Below are positions 7,500 to 16,250 of a stretch of DNA of 21,385 bases, piece by piece. The notes below the pieces were generated by a model, which ran no database searches, had not been told where the DNA came from, and worked only from the letters and a program-made list of their open reading frames with translations. This DNA comes from a virus, in the IMG/VR virus record IMGVR_UViG_3300025669_000221, positions 1 to 21,385 of that record, one strand, 5' to 3'. The position numbers and the translations under genes are program-made. Each line of letters opens with the position of its first letter. The stretch's first letter is position 1.

Positions 7500-10400
7500 A
7501 TGGTTAAATTTAAAATAATAGAACCACCAGATTTTAGCGATACAGCTACAACTGCAGTTGCAGAACCAGCTAATGTATTCCGAGGCGGAGAAGAAGAAAA
7601 GAAACCTTCTGCTCCCAAGCTTCCTAAAGAAGAAAAAGTAACGTTCACCATACCTAAGCCACCGTCCTCTGAAGATGGAGTTGCTTCCCCATTTAGTTCC
7701 CCTAGAAACGATGCTATTCGGGAAGGACGAGAACTAGAGCAGAAGAAAATCACTAACATTAAGGCAGATTCTTTCTTTAGAAAACTCAAAAAAATCAGTG
7801 AGTGGAATTATAAGCAAGGTGAACGTGCTGAAGAATCAGGTAAGTTAGCTAACCTACAGTGGGCAGGTAAGATTACTATAGAAGAGATGCTTGCTCAGGA
7901 TATAGAGCTACAGAAGAAGTACGCTAATATGGGTGATGACCCTACACCCAGTTGGGAACAGAATAAGTTTTGGGATATTTATGGAGCAGGCGTTAAACTT
8001 CTTCCATTCCAGTTTGGAGCATTCAAGAAGGGTGCTATCGGTGCTGCAGCTGGGTGGTTAGTAGGAGCTATAGCTACTCCGTTCATGCCTGGAGATGATG
8101 TTCTTCTAGCTGCTGCAGGTGCTAAGCTTGGTCCTAAACTTGCTGGTGCTATCGGTAAGAAAGCCATCCAAGCTACAGGAGCTAGGGTTGGAGGTGGTAG
8201 TGCAGTAGTAAACTACTCTATGAATATAGAGGGTGGTAATATCTATATAGATTTAATAAAGAGAGGAGTTGACCCTGAGTTAGCAAAGAAAGCATCTCGG
8301 ATAGGTGGTCTTGCTATAGGTCTTGTAGAGGTAGCTAAGTTTGGAGCCATAGCTAAGTTCCTTCCCGGTATCGGTTCTAAAGCTGTTCGAGCAGCACTCA
8401 AGACAAGTAGCTTTAGGGTAGCTCTTGGGAAAGCCCTTAAGGAATGGGGCAGTATGTATGGTCAGGAAGTATCTGAAGAATACATACAGAAGGTAATTGA
8501 GAACGCTACTATAATGGCAGCTGAGGCCCTTGACGATGGTGTAACGCCATCTTACAGGGATGTAGTAGACAAACTGTTTGATAATGCTTGGGTAGAAGCT
8601 AAGGCTGCTGCTAAAGGCATGCTTCTTACTTCAGGTCTATTAGGTGGAGCTGCTATAGGAACCAGTTCGGTGGGTTCTGTATTAAGAGAGAAGGCTAAAG
8701 AGTCTACTAGGAGGCAAGTTTTTGAAGGCACCAAGAGTGGTACTGCTCCCGATGTTCTTATAGGTGCCGCTAGAATGAGAGACAATCTTATAGGGGAAGA
8801 ATTAAAAGAAGGTGTTGCGTATGGAGAAGATGGATTTTTTCATAAGAGAGAAGGTAGGACTGATAAGCTTATAGAGGAAAAAGACCTTACTGAGAGGCAA
8901 AAAGAAATATCCTACCTTGACCAAGCTGTTAGCAATAAGGCCTCTAATGCTATTGCTAAGAAGTACGGGATAAGATTTAAGAAGTTTGGAGAGAGGGATA
9001 ATTTTAAATGGAAATTACTTAAAGATACACTTACAGGTACTAAGGTTAAGATAGCTTGGAAGGGTAAACCAGAAATAGTCGATACAGAGTTTGAGGTGGT
9101 AGGTAATGAAGGTAGTCCTCAAACAGGTAAATATGATGCTTTAACTCCTGAAGAAACTAAAGATGTTAAAGGTACAGCGTTAAAACTATTAAACAACTTC
9201 ACTAAGAAAGGTAAGAAAGGAAAGCCCGGTAAGCCTGTTGTTACCTATGATGAGTTAACTCCGTTCCTGCAGGCCAGATTATTAGACTACATTGCAAAAG
9301 CTAAAGAGTCTGGTGTAACAGAAGCAGATATGGAGACAGGACCATTCCTATCTAAGTTCTTCGTTGGGATTAAAGATAAGGAAGGTAACGTATTAGACCA
9401 CGGAACTAAGAATTTAGTTGAATATATAGGTGGTCAATTAGATGTTGAAGGTGGCGATATAAAGGTTTGGCTCGGGTTAGTACGGGGTCTGGTTGCTATC
9501 AAGGATATACCTGGGTTCCTTGCTCAAGCTGGAATGAAGTTCTCTGACCTTCAATTCGTTGCTTTAAAACTTAAAGGATACAGTAATGTAACTAAGGTAA
9601 GGGCTACTATTTTAGCTGAAGTTAAAAAACAAGCACAGCAACAAAAAGACTTAAAGGATACTATTGATGATTCTTATTATGTAGATATAGATTCACAAAC
9701 TGATTCATCTGATTCATCTACTACAAAGCCTGTAAAAGATGTTTCCTTACCTGAGCAGGAAGGTGTAGTTCCAAGTCAAACTGTAGAAAAGAAAGTAGAG
9801 ACTGAAGCTGTCGAAGTAATAGAGAAAATAAAACAAGATAACGCTACAAAGAAAAGTAACAGGAATCTTAAGAAGGGAGATGAACAAACACAAGCCAAAC
9901 CAACGGTAACTGAATCAAAGGGCATTGGATCAACTATAGAACAAATGCCCGGTCTTCCGAGGGGAGTTCTCCCTAGAGCTAAGTTTGGGCTTAAAACTAA
10001 AGTGAGATTTACTACAATAAATGCATTACGTAGACGGCTTAATAAGATTGGAGATATTAGAGACAGCATTAAGATTATTGCTACAGACAGCGAGGCGTTC
10101 GCTAATGGTGTTAAGATAAAAGATAGTATAGATAAAGATTTCTTAGCAGCTTTCATTACAGATGATAGGAAGACTATATATATAAATAAGAAGGTAATGG
10201 ATATTTGGTGGAAGCACTATAGTAAAAGGAAGAAGATAAAAGGGTGGAACAGGAAAAGCAAGAGTGAATCAGGCTATTGGTTACTCGACCTTCTTCCTAA
10301 GGGAATGTCTAAACGTGAGTTCTTTAGATTTGCTGCAGAACACGAAATGGTTCATCTTATTACTGGGTTAGATGGTGAACAAATAGATGAATTACTTGTT

Positions 10401-13400
10401 ACTGTTTTAGCTTTAGAAAGAATTGGTCGTGTTGAGGATGCTCAGTATCTCCAACAGTTTGCATCTATCACAAGAGCTCCACTCCAGAAGCTTGAGAAAA
10501 TCATAGTACCATTAGAAGATATTAGAGGAACAGAGGGGCTACAATACCAAACAACTCAAAAGGACCTTGTAGACATGAGTAACGTACCTTGCAAGGTTAA
10601 CCCTGTGTATTTAGATCCTGATAATCTTTTAGAAATAGATAAGATGGCTGGTACAAACCAAAGTTTTTCTTCGAGTCGTAAAGCACCTATAGCTAAGAAA
10701 AAAATATTAACAGAACTCAATCAAGGACTATTAACCGATGAATGGAGACAAGAGAATATAGTTTCTTTGAATAGGATGGTAGATGAATTCTTAAGGTATC
10801 ACCCAAGCATTGAAGGCAATACTACTACTAAGGCTGGTGTGAATAAAATCATCAACAATTTTACTCCAGATGAGAAATTAGCCTTTTATAAGTTGTTGAA
10901 GTCTAAAGATAAAGAGACTGGAGTGCAGAACGTCTACCTTAACCACGAAGTAAACGATGGTACTATAACACCGGATGTTTACAATAATGTTCCCGGTGAA
11001 GGGGTCAACTTCTGGGGTGAGAAAGTCGGTGGCGAGAAACCAGAAGCGATGCAAGATGGTGATGCTTATAACAATAATATGAAGGTTAGTAAGGTAAACA
11101 ATACTGAAGACCAGATTAGAAATGAATTAGGTTGGAAGATTAAACATTTCTATGAAGCTATATCAGGTTTATTATATGCAAAAAGAAGGATAAGCAGGAA
11201 GGTGGCTAAGACTGCTTGGGAGAAAAAGCGTGTCAATATGAAGCTTTCTAATGGGGCGATTCACAAACTAACGTTATTCCTTAAACAACATGGTGTCAAT
11301 GAACCTATTGCCGATACTGATACAGGCATACTAAACCAACTGTATGCTACCGGTGTGTTTAAAGAGAGTTCTGAAAGCTACCCTAGGGCTGTGGGTATTT
11401 GGTATAATGAAGAAATATACGACCCCAAATGGCCAAATAAACAAAGAGCAATGGCTATAAGCAGTATGCCTTTGTGTAAGAACGAATTGGCAAACTTATT
11501 AAGCATGAATGACCAAAATGTTAAGTTTCACGAAGATGATATAAACGATAGAATAGCACATCAGGGAGCCTTATGGCAGTTAGCCAAAGATAAAGATGGC
11601 AACGCTGTAAACGAAGGTTCTGTTGTGGACCGGATAGATAAGGTTACTGAAGAAGAAACAGTTCAGATAACAGAATTTATAAATGACCAAGTAGATAGCG
11701 TAGGACCTGAAATAATTCAAGAAGAAGAAACAGCAGCCCAGAAAAAGTTACGACATGATCTCAATGTGTTTTGGGCAGACCGTAGAAGCAGCGATCTCCT
11801 TGAGATGCAGAAGATAATGCAAGAAATTTCTGATGACGAGGCTGGTAAGCTCAACGCACCTGAAGATATTAAGAAAGAAACTGATGAAGAATACTATGGG
11901 ATGGAGGGTGATGAATCTGAGGACAGTGTTGGAGAGGTAGAGATTCAGGACGGTTTATTTGGATTAGGTGGAATATTTGGATTTACTAAGAAGGGCTCTG
12001 GTGATACCAAGACTAATAATACTCGGTCTCCGTCTACCGAGGCAGAACAGTTCCGTGTTGGAATAAGGATGCTGCTTAATGCTACTAGGTTCTTTGGTGC
12101 TAACGATTCCAACGTTCTTGATGCTATAGACCACTACGCTAACCCTAACTGGACTAAGAAGATACCTAAGGTGCCTTCTAAGTTACGAGGAGTGTTCCAC
12201 GAAATAGTAGAACCTCTTATGTTGTTTAGGAGAAGTGCTACTACCAGTGCTCTCTATGGAGCTATGATGGTTAATGTTGTAGTCAAGGAAATAGCCGGAG
12301 TAGCAGATAAAGATATGGGAGGGAAGAGGATAAGGTCAGGTGCATGGCTTAAGAGATACAAGTTCTATTCAGCGTTGCTGTGTAGGGCCGTAGAAGAGCT
12401 GCAGCCGGGTAATAAATACTCAGAGATAGGTAAGGGTGGCCCTCATAATACTCCGGTAATAGCAAGGAACTATCTGAAGGATATGACACACTTCTGGAAT
12501 GCGACACATGATACACCAGCCACTCCTCAGCAAGAACAAGGTTGGTTAAATAACAGAGACCCCTTATCATTTACCACCCTACTACCTACCGAACTTCAAG
12601 GATTAGTAGCGTGGGTACAGAATGAAATAGCTGCTCCACTATTACAAGAGCAGTTAGATAAAGGTATATTTGATAGTGCTTCTACCTATGCTTTAAGAAG
12701 AGAAGGTTGGTTTAGAAGGTGGGCTAACATAGATACTGATGAAAAAGGGAAGCAACAAACAGCTGTATCTTCTGAAATACCAGCTAAGAGAGAATACTAT
12801 GCGTTCAGTGACTTTATAGATATTGCTGAGAACAAGGCTCATATGGATGCTGCTCAGGACTTCGCGGCTATCTGTGGAGAGTATGTAACTGGTAGCCTTA
12901 ATAAATTAACTAAAGCTAATATACTACAAGAGTTCTTAGGTATGACAGCATTAGATGAAGAGCATCCGGATTGGACTCTGGTTATGTATGCTACTAAAGT
13001 TAAGGTTCCAGCAGTTGTGAACGGTGAGTCTACAGCAAATTGGACTAGAGAGGAGAAGGGTGCTTGGAAGAATGGTTACTTGCAGGATAGAGGGTTCACT
13101 CAGATGAAGAGTGCTCCTGGCTTAGCAGGTTGGTCCTTTGGTAAGTTTCAAGCACCGTGGGTACATAGTAGTGTTGCTAATCTAATAAGAACATTTACCG
13201 AGACTTCTAGGAAGAGCCAATGGTTAAAATCTTGGTTCGCTATTAACAGAATTGTAAAGCTTATGGTTATGTTTACACCATTTATGTATATGATGCAGAT
13301 TGTGTCTACACCGTTTGCTTGGGTACCTAGATTATTACCTAAAACTATTAAAGGCGTTGCTATGATGTTACCTGCAGGATTAAAGCAATCTGTCCTTAGG

Positions 13401-14774
13401 TTTCAAGGTAGGAAAGACCCATTCTCTCATCTTAAGGGACAGAACTACGATTATAAAAAGTTGTACTGGTTGCTTCAAGCAGGATTACCTGGATTTAATG
13501 TAGACTATGCTATGAAGGCATTGTTTGAACGGGAGATAGATTTATCTCATCCTATGACTAAAACTATACTACACAACGCTTACAAGGTAGTACGCAGTAA
13601 AGGCGGTATGGAGGATTATGCCTTCGATAGATTCATAGCCAGCCATATCTATGCTTTATCTTCCAAATTCTATGATGACTTTATGGCTAGAGGTTGGGGT
13701 GAAGAAGTTAGTGCTCGCAGAGCTGCTATGTTGGTGGGTGATATAACTGGTATGGTTAATTCCTCTATATATGGCAACGAAGGACAATTTCTCCAAGCTT
13801 TCTTATTTGCCAGAGATTTTACAATGACATTCTTCAGGCAGGTTACAGGAGCGTTGGGTTTAAAGTTCATAGTTCCAGGATCAAGAGATTTCCAGACAGG
13901 ACCGAGACACGTATTTAATTCATTACTACACGGAGAGAAGTCCGTTGCAGACATGCAGGCTTTACAGCCTCTTTACTTTGCTCACCTTATGAAGATAATG
14001 ATGTGGAGAATATCATTAGTTAATATGACGCAGTTTGGTTTAATGATGATGTTAGGAGATGAAGAAGATAAAAAGAAACCGTGGGCTTATCAGAATTCAG
14101 GTACTATGTCTAAATTGTTTATAAAGTTACCTTGGAAGAATAAAGAAGGAAAGCAAATGTATCTTGATCCTCTGATGTTAAGAGAGCCTTCTCAGTTAAT
14201 AGGGTGGCCTACTAAGCCCGGTAGGATGTTTAGGGGTAAGATGAACTATGCTGTTAGTGTGGCTTGGGACCTTATGAAGAACAGGGATTATAGAGATAGA
14301 TTAATATATCCTGAGTCCAGCGCAATGGGTGTTAGCGAAGGATTCCGCACTAAAAAGAAAGCTAGGTACGTTTGGGATGCTGCTTTACCTACTGCTTTCG
14401 ATAAAAATGCCCAGTTCCAAGGATGGTGGTTTCAAGTCCTTTCATCGTTGGGTTTAAATGTTAAGGTAGACCATTGGACTGAGAAAGGACATAGCAAAGA
14501 TGAGATTGTTGCAATAAAGGGCTGGCAAGCAACTCTAAGATGGTTGAATGATGATTTTTCTAGATTCCTTGAAACTACCACACCTCAAGAACAGTTAGAG
14601 TTAGCTTCTCGTGGTAAGCTGACACCGACTCAATTATTTAATCTCTATAAGAAAAGAAATTTCCGTATTAGCAGTGTAAAGTACGATGAAGCTATGACTC
14701 TATACAAAAGCTTGTGGAAGTATAGAGATATTATAGATTTACCAACAGCAAGAAGAGATATATTCAGCAGATGA
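7500..14774 (+). CDS. Giant polyvalent-type internal virion protein with zincin metallopeptidase domain
   Basis: A 2424-aa protein covering a third of the window. Layout by residue: a Pro/Lys/Glu-rich N-terminus (1-65); Gly/Ala-rich hydrophobic segments (172-219 and about 375-395) around a helical part containing YGQEVSEEYIQKVIENA; a Ser/Thr/Lys linker (725-800); a zincin-like domain in which AAFITDDRKTIYINKK leads to His948-Glu949-Met-Val-His952, with Glu960 and Glu964 downstream; an acidic linker (about 1440-1485); and a C-terminal helical region with PWVHSSVANLIRTFTETS (His1889) and a hydrophobic patch at 1918-1945. That C-terminal style resembles the LPD38-like part of large polyvalent phage proteins. 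Such proteins are packaged and ejected with the DNA. The HExxH plus upstream YIN strand supports an active protease; substrate unknown. It overlaps the next gene by ATGA. Confidence 0.65.
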   Translation: MVKFKIIEPPDFSDTATTAVAEPANVFRGGEEEKKPSAPKLPKEEKVTFTIPKPPSSEDGVASPFSSPRNDAIREGRELEQKKITNIKADSFFRKLKKISEWNYKQGERAEESGKLANLQWAGKITIEEMLAQDIELQKKYANMGDDPTPSWEQNKFWDIYGAGVKLLPFQFGAFKKGAIGAAAGWLVGAIATPFMPGDDVLLAAAGAKLGPKLAGAIGKKAIQATGARVGGGSAVVNYSMNIEGGNIYIDLIKRGVDPELAKKASRIGGLAIGLVEVAKFGAIAKFLPGIGSKAVRAALKTSSFRVALGKALKEWGSMYGQEVSEEYIQKVIENATIMAAEALDDGVTPSYRDVVDKLFDNAWVEAKAAAKGMLLTSGLLGGAAIGTSSVGSVLREKAKESTRRQVFEGTKSGTAPDVLIGAARMRDNLIGEELKEGVAYGEDGFFHKREGRTDKLIEEKDLTERQKEISYLDQAVSNKASNAIAKKYGIRFKKFGERDNFKWKLLKDTLTGTKVKIAWKGKPEIVDTEFEVVGNEGSPQTGKYDALTPEETKDVKGTALKLLNNFTKKGKKGKPGKPVVTYDELTPFLQARLLDYIAKAKESGVTEADMETGPFLSKFFVGIKDKEGNVLDHGTKNLVEYIGGQLDVEGGDIKVWLGLVRGLVAIKDIPGFLAQAGMKFSDLQFVALKLKGYSNVTKVRATILAEVKKQAQQQKDLKDTIDDSYYVDIDSQTDSSDSSTTKPVKDVSLPEQEGVVPSQTVEKKVETEAVEVIEKIKQDNATKKSNRNLKKGDEQTQAKPTVTESKGIGSTIEQMPGLPRGVLPRAKFGLKTKVRFTTINALRRRLNKIGDIRDSIKIIATDSEAFANGVKIKDSIDKDFLAAFITDDRKTIYINKKVMDIWWKHYSKRKKIKGWNRKSKSESGYWLLDLLPKGMSKREFFRFAAEHEMVHLITGLDGEQIDELLVTVLALERIGRVEDAQYLQQFASITRAPLQKLEKIIVPLEDIRGTEGLQYQTTQKDLVDMSNVPCKVNPVYLDPDNLLEIDKMAGTNQSFSSSRKAPIAKKKILTELNQGLLTDEWRQENIVSLNRMVDEFLRYHPSIEGNTTTKAGVNKIINNFTPDEKLAFYKLLKSKDKETGVQNVYLNHEVNDGTITPDVYNNVPGEGVNFWGEKVGGEKPEAMQDGDAYNNNMKVSKVNNTEDQIRNELGWKIKHFYEAISGLLYAKRRISRKVAKTAWEKKRVNMKLSNGAIHKLTLFLKQHGVNEPIADTDTGILNQLYATGVFKESSESYPRAVGIWYNEEIYDPKWPNKQRAMAISSMPLCKNELANLLSMNDQNVKFHEDDINDRIAHQGALWQLAKDKDGNAVNEGSVVDRIDKVTEEETVQITEFINDQVDSVGPEIIQEEETAAQKKLRHDLNVFWADRRSSDLLEMQKIMQEISDDEAGKLNAPEDIKKETDEEYYGMEGDESEDSVGEVEIQDGLFGLGGIFGFTKKGSGDTKTNNTRSPSTEAEQFRVGIRMLLNATRFFGANDSNVLDAIDHYANPNWTKKIPKVPSKLRGVFHEIVEPLMLFRRSATTSALYGAMMVNVVVKEIAGVADKDMGGKRIRSGAWLKRYKFYSALLCRAVEELQPGNKYSEIGKGGPHNTPVIARNYLKDMTHFWNATHDTPATPQQEQGWLNNRDPLSFTTLLPTELQGLVAWVQNEIAAPLLQEQLDKGIFDSASTYALRREGWFRRWANIDTDEKGKQQTAVSSEIPAKREYYAFSDFIDIAENKAHMDAAQDFAAICGEYVTGSLNKLTKANILQEFLGMTALDEEHPDWTLVMYATKVKVPAVVNGESTANWTREEKGAWKNGYLQDRGFTQMKSAPGLAGWSFGKFQAPWVHSSVANLIRTFTETSRKSQWLKSWFAINRIVKLMVMFTPFMYMMQIVSTPFAWVPRLLPKTIKGVAMMLPAGLKQSVLRFQGRKDPFSHLKGQNYDYKKLYWLLQAGLPGFNVDYAMKALFEREIDLSHPMTKTILHNAYKVVRSKGGMEDYAFDRFIASHIYALSSKFYDDFMARGWGEEVSARRAAMLVGDITGMVNSSIYGNEGQFLQAFLFARDFTMTFFRQVTGALGLKFIVPGSRDFQTGPRHVFNSLLHGEKSVADMQALQPLYFAHLMKIMMWRISLVNMTQFGLMMMLGDEEDKKKPWAYQNSGTMSKLFIKLPWKNKEGKQMYLDPLMLREPSQLIGWPTKPGRMFRGKMNYAVSVAWDLMKNRDYRDRLIYPESSAMGVSEGFRTKKKARYVWDAALPTAFDKNAQFQGWWFQVLSSLGLNVKVDHWTEKGHSKDEIVAIKGWQATLRWLNDDFSRFLETTTPQEQLELASRGKLTPTQLFNLYKKRNFRISSVKYDEAMTLYKSLWKYRDIIDLPTARRDIFSR

Positions 14775-14995
14775 AGCTATCTAACTCACAGTTGGTTCTT
14801 ATTGTAGAAAGATTGGTAGTACACGTAGCGTCACTTATGATTGAAAGCCTTAGGGATTTAGGTTTAATAGCGTTGGCGATAAGATTCGAAGAACTTCGAG
14901 AAGACATTCTTATCGAACTTATAAATCATTTTGATGAAGATGGCAACTACACAGGAGGAGAAAATGAACAAGCTGTTGATGAAGTTAGTACCTAA
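14771..14995 (+). CDS. Small hypothetical protein
   Basis: A 74-aa acidic protein starting on the last bases of the giant gene (ATGA). The first 40 residues are hydrophobic and helical (LVLIVERLVVHVASLMIESL) and may be amphipathic or membrane-bound; the tail is acidic (HFDEDGNYTGGENEQAVDEV). The tail overlaps the next gene by 32 nt, and part of it is encoded by that gene's ribosome binding site. No family is recognised. The place at the end of the late block would suit a lysis or assembly helper. Confidence 0.55.
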   Translation: MKLSNSQLVLIVERLVVHVASLMIESLRDLGLIALAIRFEELREDILIELINHFDEDGNYTGGENEQAVDEVST

Positions 14996-15194
14996 GAATG
15001 TAGCCGGTATCATTGGCTTGATACAAAGCATATTCGTAGTGGGTAGAGAAGTGTTGATGGTAGCTGCTCGTATATGCGCAGTTCTTATCCCGGGTGACAA
15101 AGATGATATAGTTGTTGCCAAGATTAAAGTAGTATTCGATAAGATAGAAGCTATCTTCAACAAGGCAAAAGGTTTTTTATTGCAGGCGGAGTAG
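14964..15194 (+). CDS. Small membrane protein, holin candidate
   Basis: A 76-aa protein. I chose ATG 14964 because ACAGGAGGAG lies just before it; an ATG at 14931 in the same frame has no such site. Residues 12-43 (NVAGIIGLIQSIFVVGREVL, then MVAARICAVLI) form one long or two short hydrophobic segments, followed by Pro-Gly-Asp-Lys-Asp-Asp and an amphipathic C-terminal helix (KIKVVFDKIEAIFNKAKG). Size, membrane segments and position after the ejection genes would suit a holin or another lysis helper, but there is no dual-start motif and no endolysin next to it. The end of the gene carries the frameshift-like element at 15173-15240. Confidence 0.55.
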   Translation: MNKLLMKLVPKNVAGIIGLIQSIFVVGREVLMVAARICAVLIPGDKDDIVVAKIKVVFDKIEAIFNKAKGFLLQAE

Positions 15195-15240
15195 GAATAT
15201 TTATCAAGAAACACCTAGAGATAGGTGAGTGTACTACTCC
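15173..15240 (+). promoter_or_regulatory. Candidate -1 ribosomal frameshift signal
   Basis: T TTT TTA at 15173-15179 is in the correct phase (zero-frame codons GGT TTT TTA), a canonical -1 slippery heptamer. After an 8-nt spacer, GGAGTAG (15188-15194) can pair with CTACTCC (15234-15240), enclosing a hairpin CACCTA-GAGA-TAGGTG (15212-15227) with a GNRA-type loop. The zero-frame TAG lies inside the outer stem. The -1 frame stays open to TAG at 15284-15286 and would add 35 residues beginning IAGGVGIFIKKH, giving a 107-aa product. The outer stem is only 7 bp with large internal loops, so the signal may be weak or fortuitous. Confidence 0.4.
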
Positions 15241-15270
15241 CAGTGGTAAGAAATATAGGGGCTTTAAATT

Positions 15271-15292
15271 TAAAATAAGATTTTAGTTTTTT
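15271..15292 (+). terminator. Weak intrinsic terminator candidate at end of late block
   Basis: TAAAAT (15271-15276) and ATTTTA (15280-15285) form a 6-bp hairpin with a 3-nt loop, followed by G and six T (15287-15292). The stem has no GC pairs, so it would be leaky. Its place after the last late gene and just before the early promoter is what supports it. Confidence 0.35.
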
Positions 15293-15296
15293 CCCC

Positions 15297-15325
15297 TTGA
15301 CAAGAAAAAAGATCTCCTGTATTCT
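15297..15325 (+). promoter_or_regulatory. Sigma-70-type promoter of the recombination/replication block
   Basis: A perfect TTGACA (15297-15302), a 17-bp spacer and TATTCT (15320-15325; 4/6 to TATAAT) lie at the only real gap between gene blocks. The -35 flank (CTTGACAAG) is the same as in the HNH promoter. Transcription would start near 15332, where an ATG opens a 13-codon mini-ORF. Confidence 0.7.
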
Positions 15326-15331
15326 TGGAGT

Positions 15332-15373
15332 ATGAAAAATAAAACTACCTTGTTCGATGTTAAGGATAAGTAA
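15332..15373 (+). CDS. Leader mini-ORF of 13 codons
   Basis: The short frame encodes MKNKTTLFDVKDK. Its ATG lies 6 nt after the -10 box, as at the HNH gene, so it would be read from a leaderless or nearly leaderless message. It overlaps the first codons of the nuclease gene in another frame, and the nuclease ATG at 15357 has no visible ribosome binding site. It may therefore pass ribosomes on to the nuclease by reinitiation, or be a chance frame. Confidence 0.3.
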   Translation: MKNKTTLFDVKDK

Positions 15374-16250
15374 TAATTCTACGACTTATCTTCGAGGTTG
15401 TCCTAAGAAATACTCTTGGCTTTATCAACATCAATTAGAACCAATCAAACAATCCGAAGTATTATTTGCAGGAAGCGTAATGCATGAAGCGTTCTATAAA
15501 TACTATACTGGAACCACAAACCAAGAAGTAATCCAATTCATTATAGACGAGTATAAAAAGCTATCAGCAACCGTTTCACTCCAAGACCAAGAATCCATAG
15601 ACATACAAAAATATACTGCGTTAGGGATGTGGGAGTTCTATCCGCATAAAAGATTAGATGAATTTGAAGAATGTTTTCCAGAGATGGAATTTGAAGTTAC
15701 TGTGGGGAAGCTACGAGGCGTGAGGTTAGTGGGGAGATTTGATGGATTAGTCAAGAAAGATGGCAAGTGGTGGATAAGAGAGGTTAAGACTACAGGACTT
15801 GGTATGAGTCAGTTAATGGGGAGAATGCAAACTTCTAATCAAGCCACCACTTATGTCTATGGAGCAAGGAAGCTAGGCATCGATGTTCAAGGTGTAATGT
15901 TTGACTGTATTAGAAGGCCTCTGCTCCGTAAGAGGCAGAGTGAAAGATGTATAGATTTCGGTAAGCGTATTATTACAGTCTATAAAGATGACGAGAAAGT
16001 TTTAGGAGACAGGAAGCTCTACAAGAGACACTTCGAGTATAGGAACCCAACGCAGTTAAAACACTTTGAAGAAGATACTATGTCGGTAGCCAAAGACATA
16101 CGCAGAAGAAACCGTGAGAATGATTGGAATAGAAACTTAGACCAGTGTTGGAACTACAATGCACTGTGTCCCTACTCACGCATTTGTCATATGGAAACCC
16201 CGGATAAATTGACTCTAGATTTATTCTACAAGACAAGGGAGAGAAACTAA
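15357..16250 (+). CDS. PD-(D/E)XK nuclease, Cas4/RecB-like with Fe-S cysteines
   Basis: A 297-aa DNA exonuclease candidate. Motifs in order: Cys15 in YLRGCPKKYSW; His43 in AGSVMHEAFYKYY (RecB-family motif I); Asp129 in GRFDG; Glu142-x-Lys144 in WWIREVKTT, the catalytic PD-(D/E)XK core; and near the C-terminus Cys264, Cys271 and Cys277 (CX6CX5C). With Cys15 these four cysteines are the pattern that holds a 4Fe-4S cluster in Cas4 and AddB-type nucleases. No cas genes or repeat array lie nearby, so a role in phage recombination or replication with the P-loop ATPase and SSB-like protein downstream is more likely than CRISPR adaptation. No usable start lies further upstream in frame. It is the first full gene after the promoter at 15297. 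Confidence 0.88.
   Translation: MLRISNNSTTYLRGCPKKYSWLYQHQLEPIKQSEVLFAGSVMHEAFYKYYTGTTNQEVIQFIIDEYKKLSATVSLQDQESIDIQKYTALGMWEFYPHKRLDEFEECFPEMEFEVTVGKLRGVRLVGRFDGLVKKDGKWWIREVKTTGLGMSQLMGRMQTSNQATTYVYGARKLGIDVQGVMFDCIRRPLLRKRQSERCIDFGKRIITVYKDDEKVLGDRKLYKRHFEYRNPTQLKHFEEDTMSVAKDIRRRNRENDWNRNLDQCWNYNALCPYSRICHMETPDKLTLDLFYKTRERN

Noticed and set aside
9776-10156. Antisense frames inside the giant gene (also at 13670-13954 and elsewhere)
   Set aside because: Low-complexity or random translations with no ribosome binding site; shadows of the long coding frame.
7500-14774. A possible N4-type virion RNA polymerase in the giant protein
   Set aside because: I looked for the motif B pattern (Arg-x3-Lys-x6/7-Tyr-Gly) and the GR-type motif. 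Only a partial resemblance near SATTSALYG was found, without the Lys or the other motifs.
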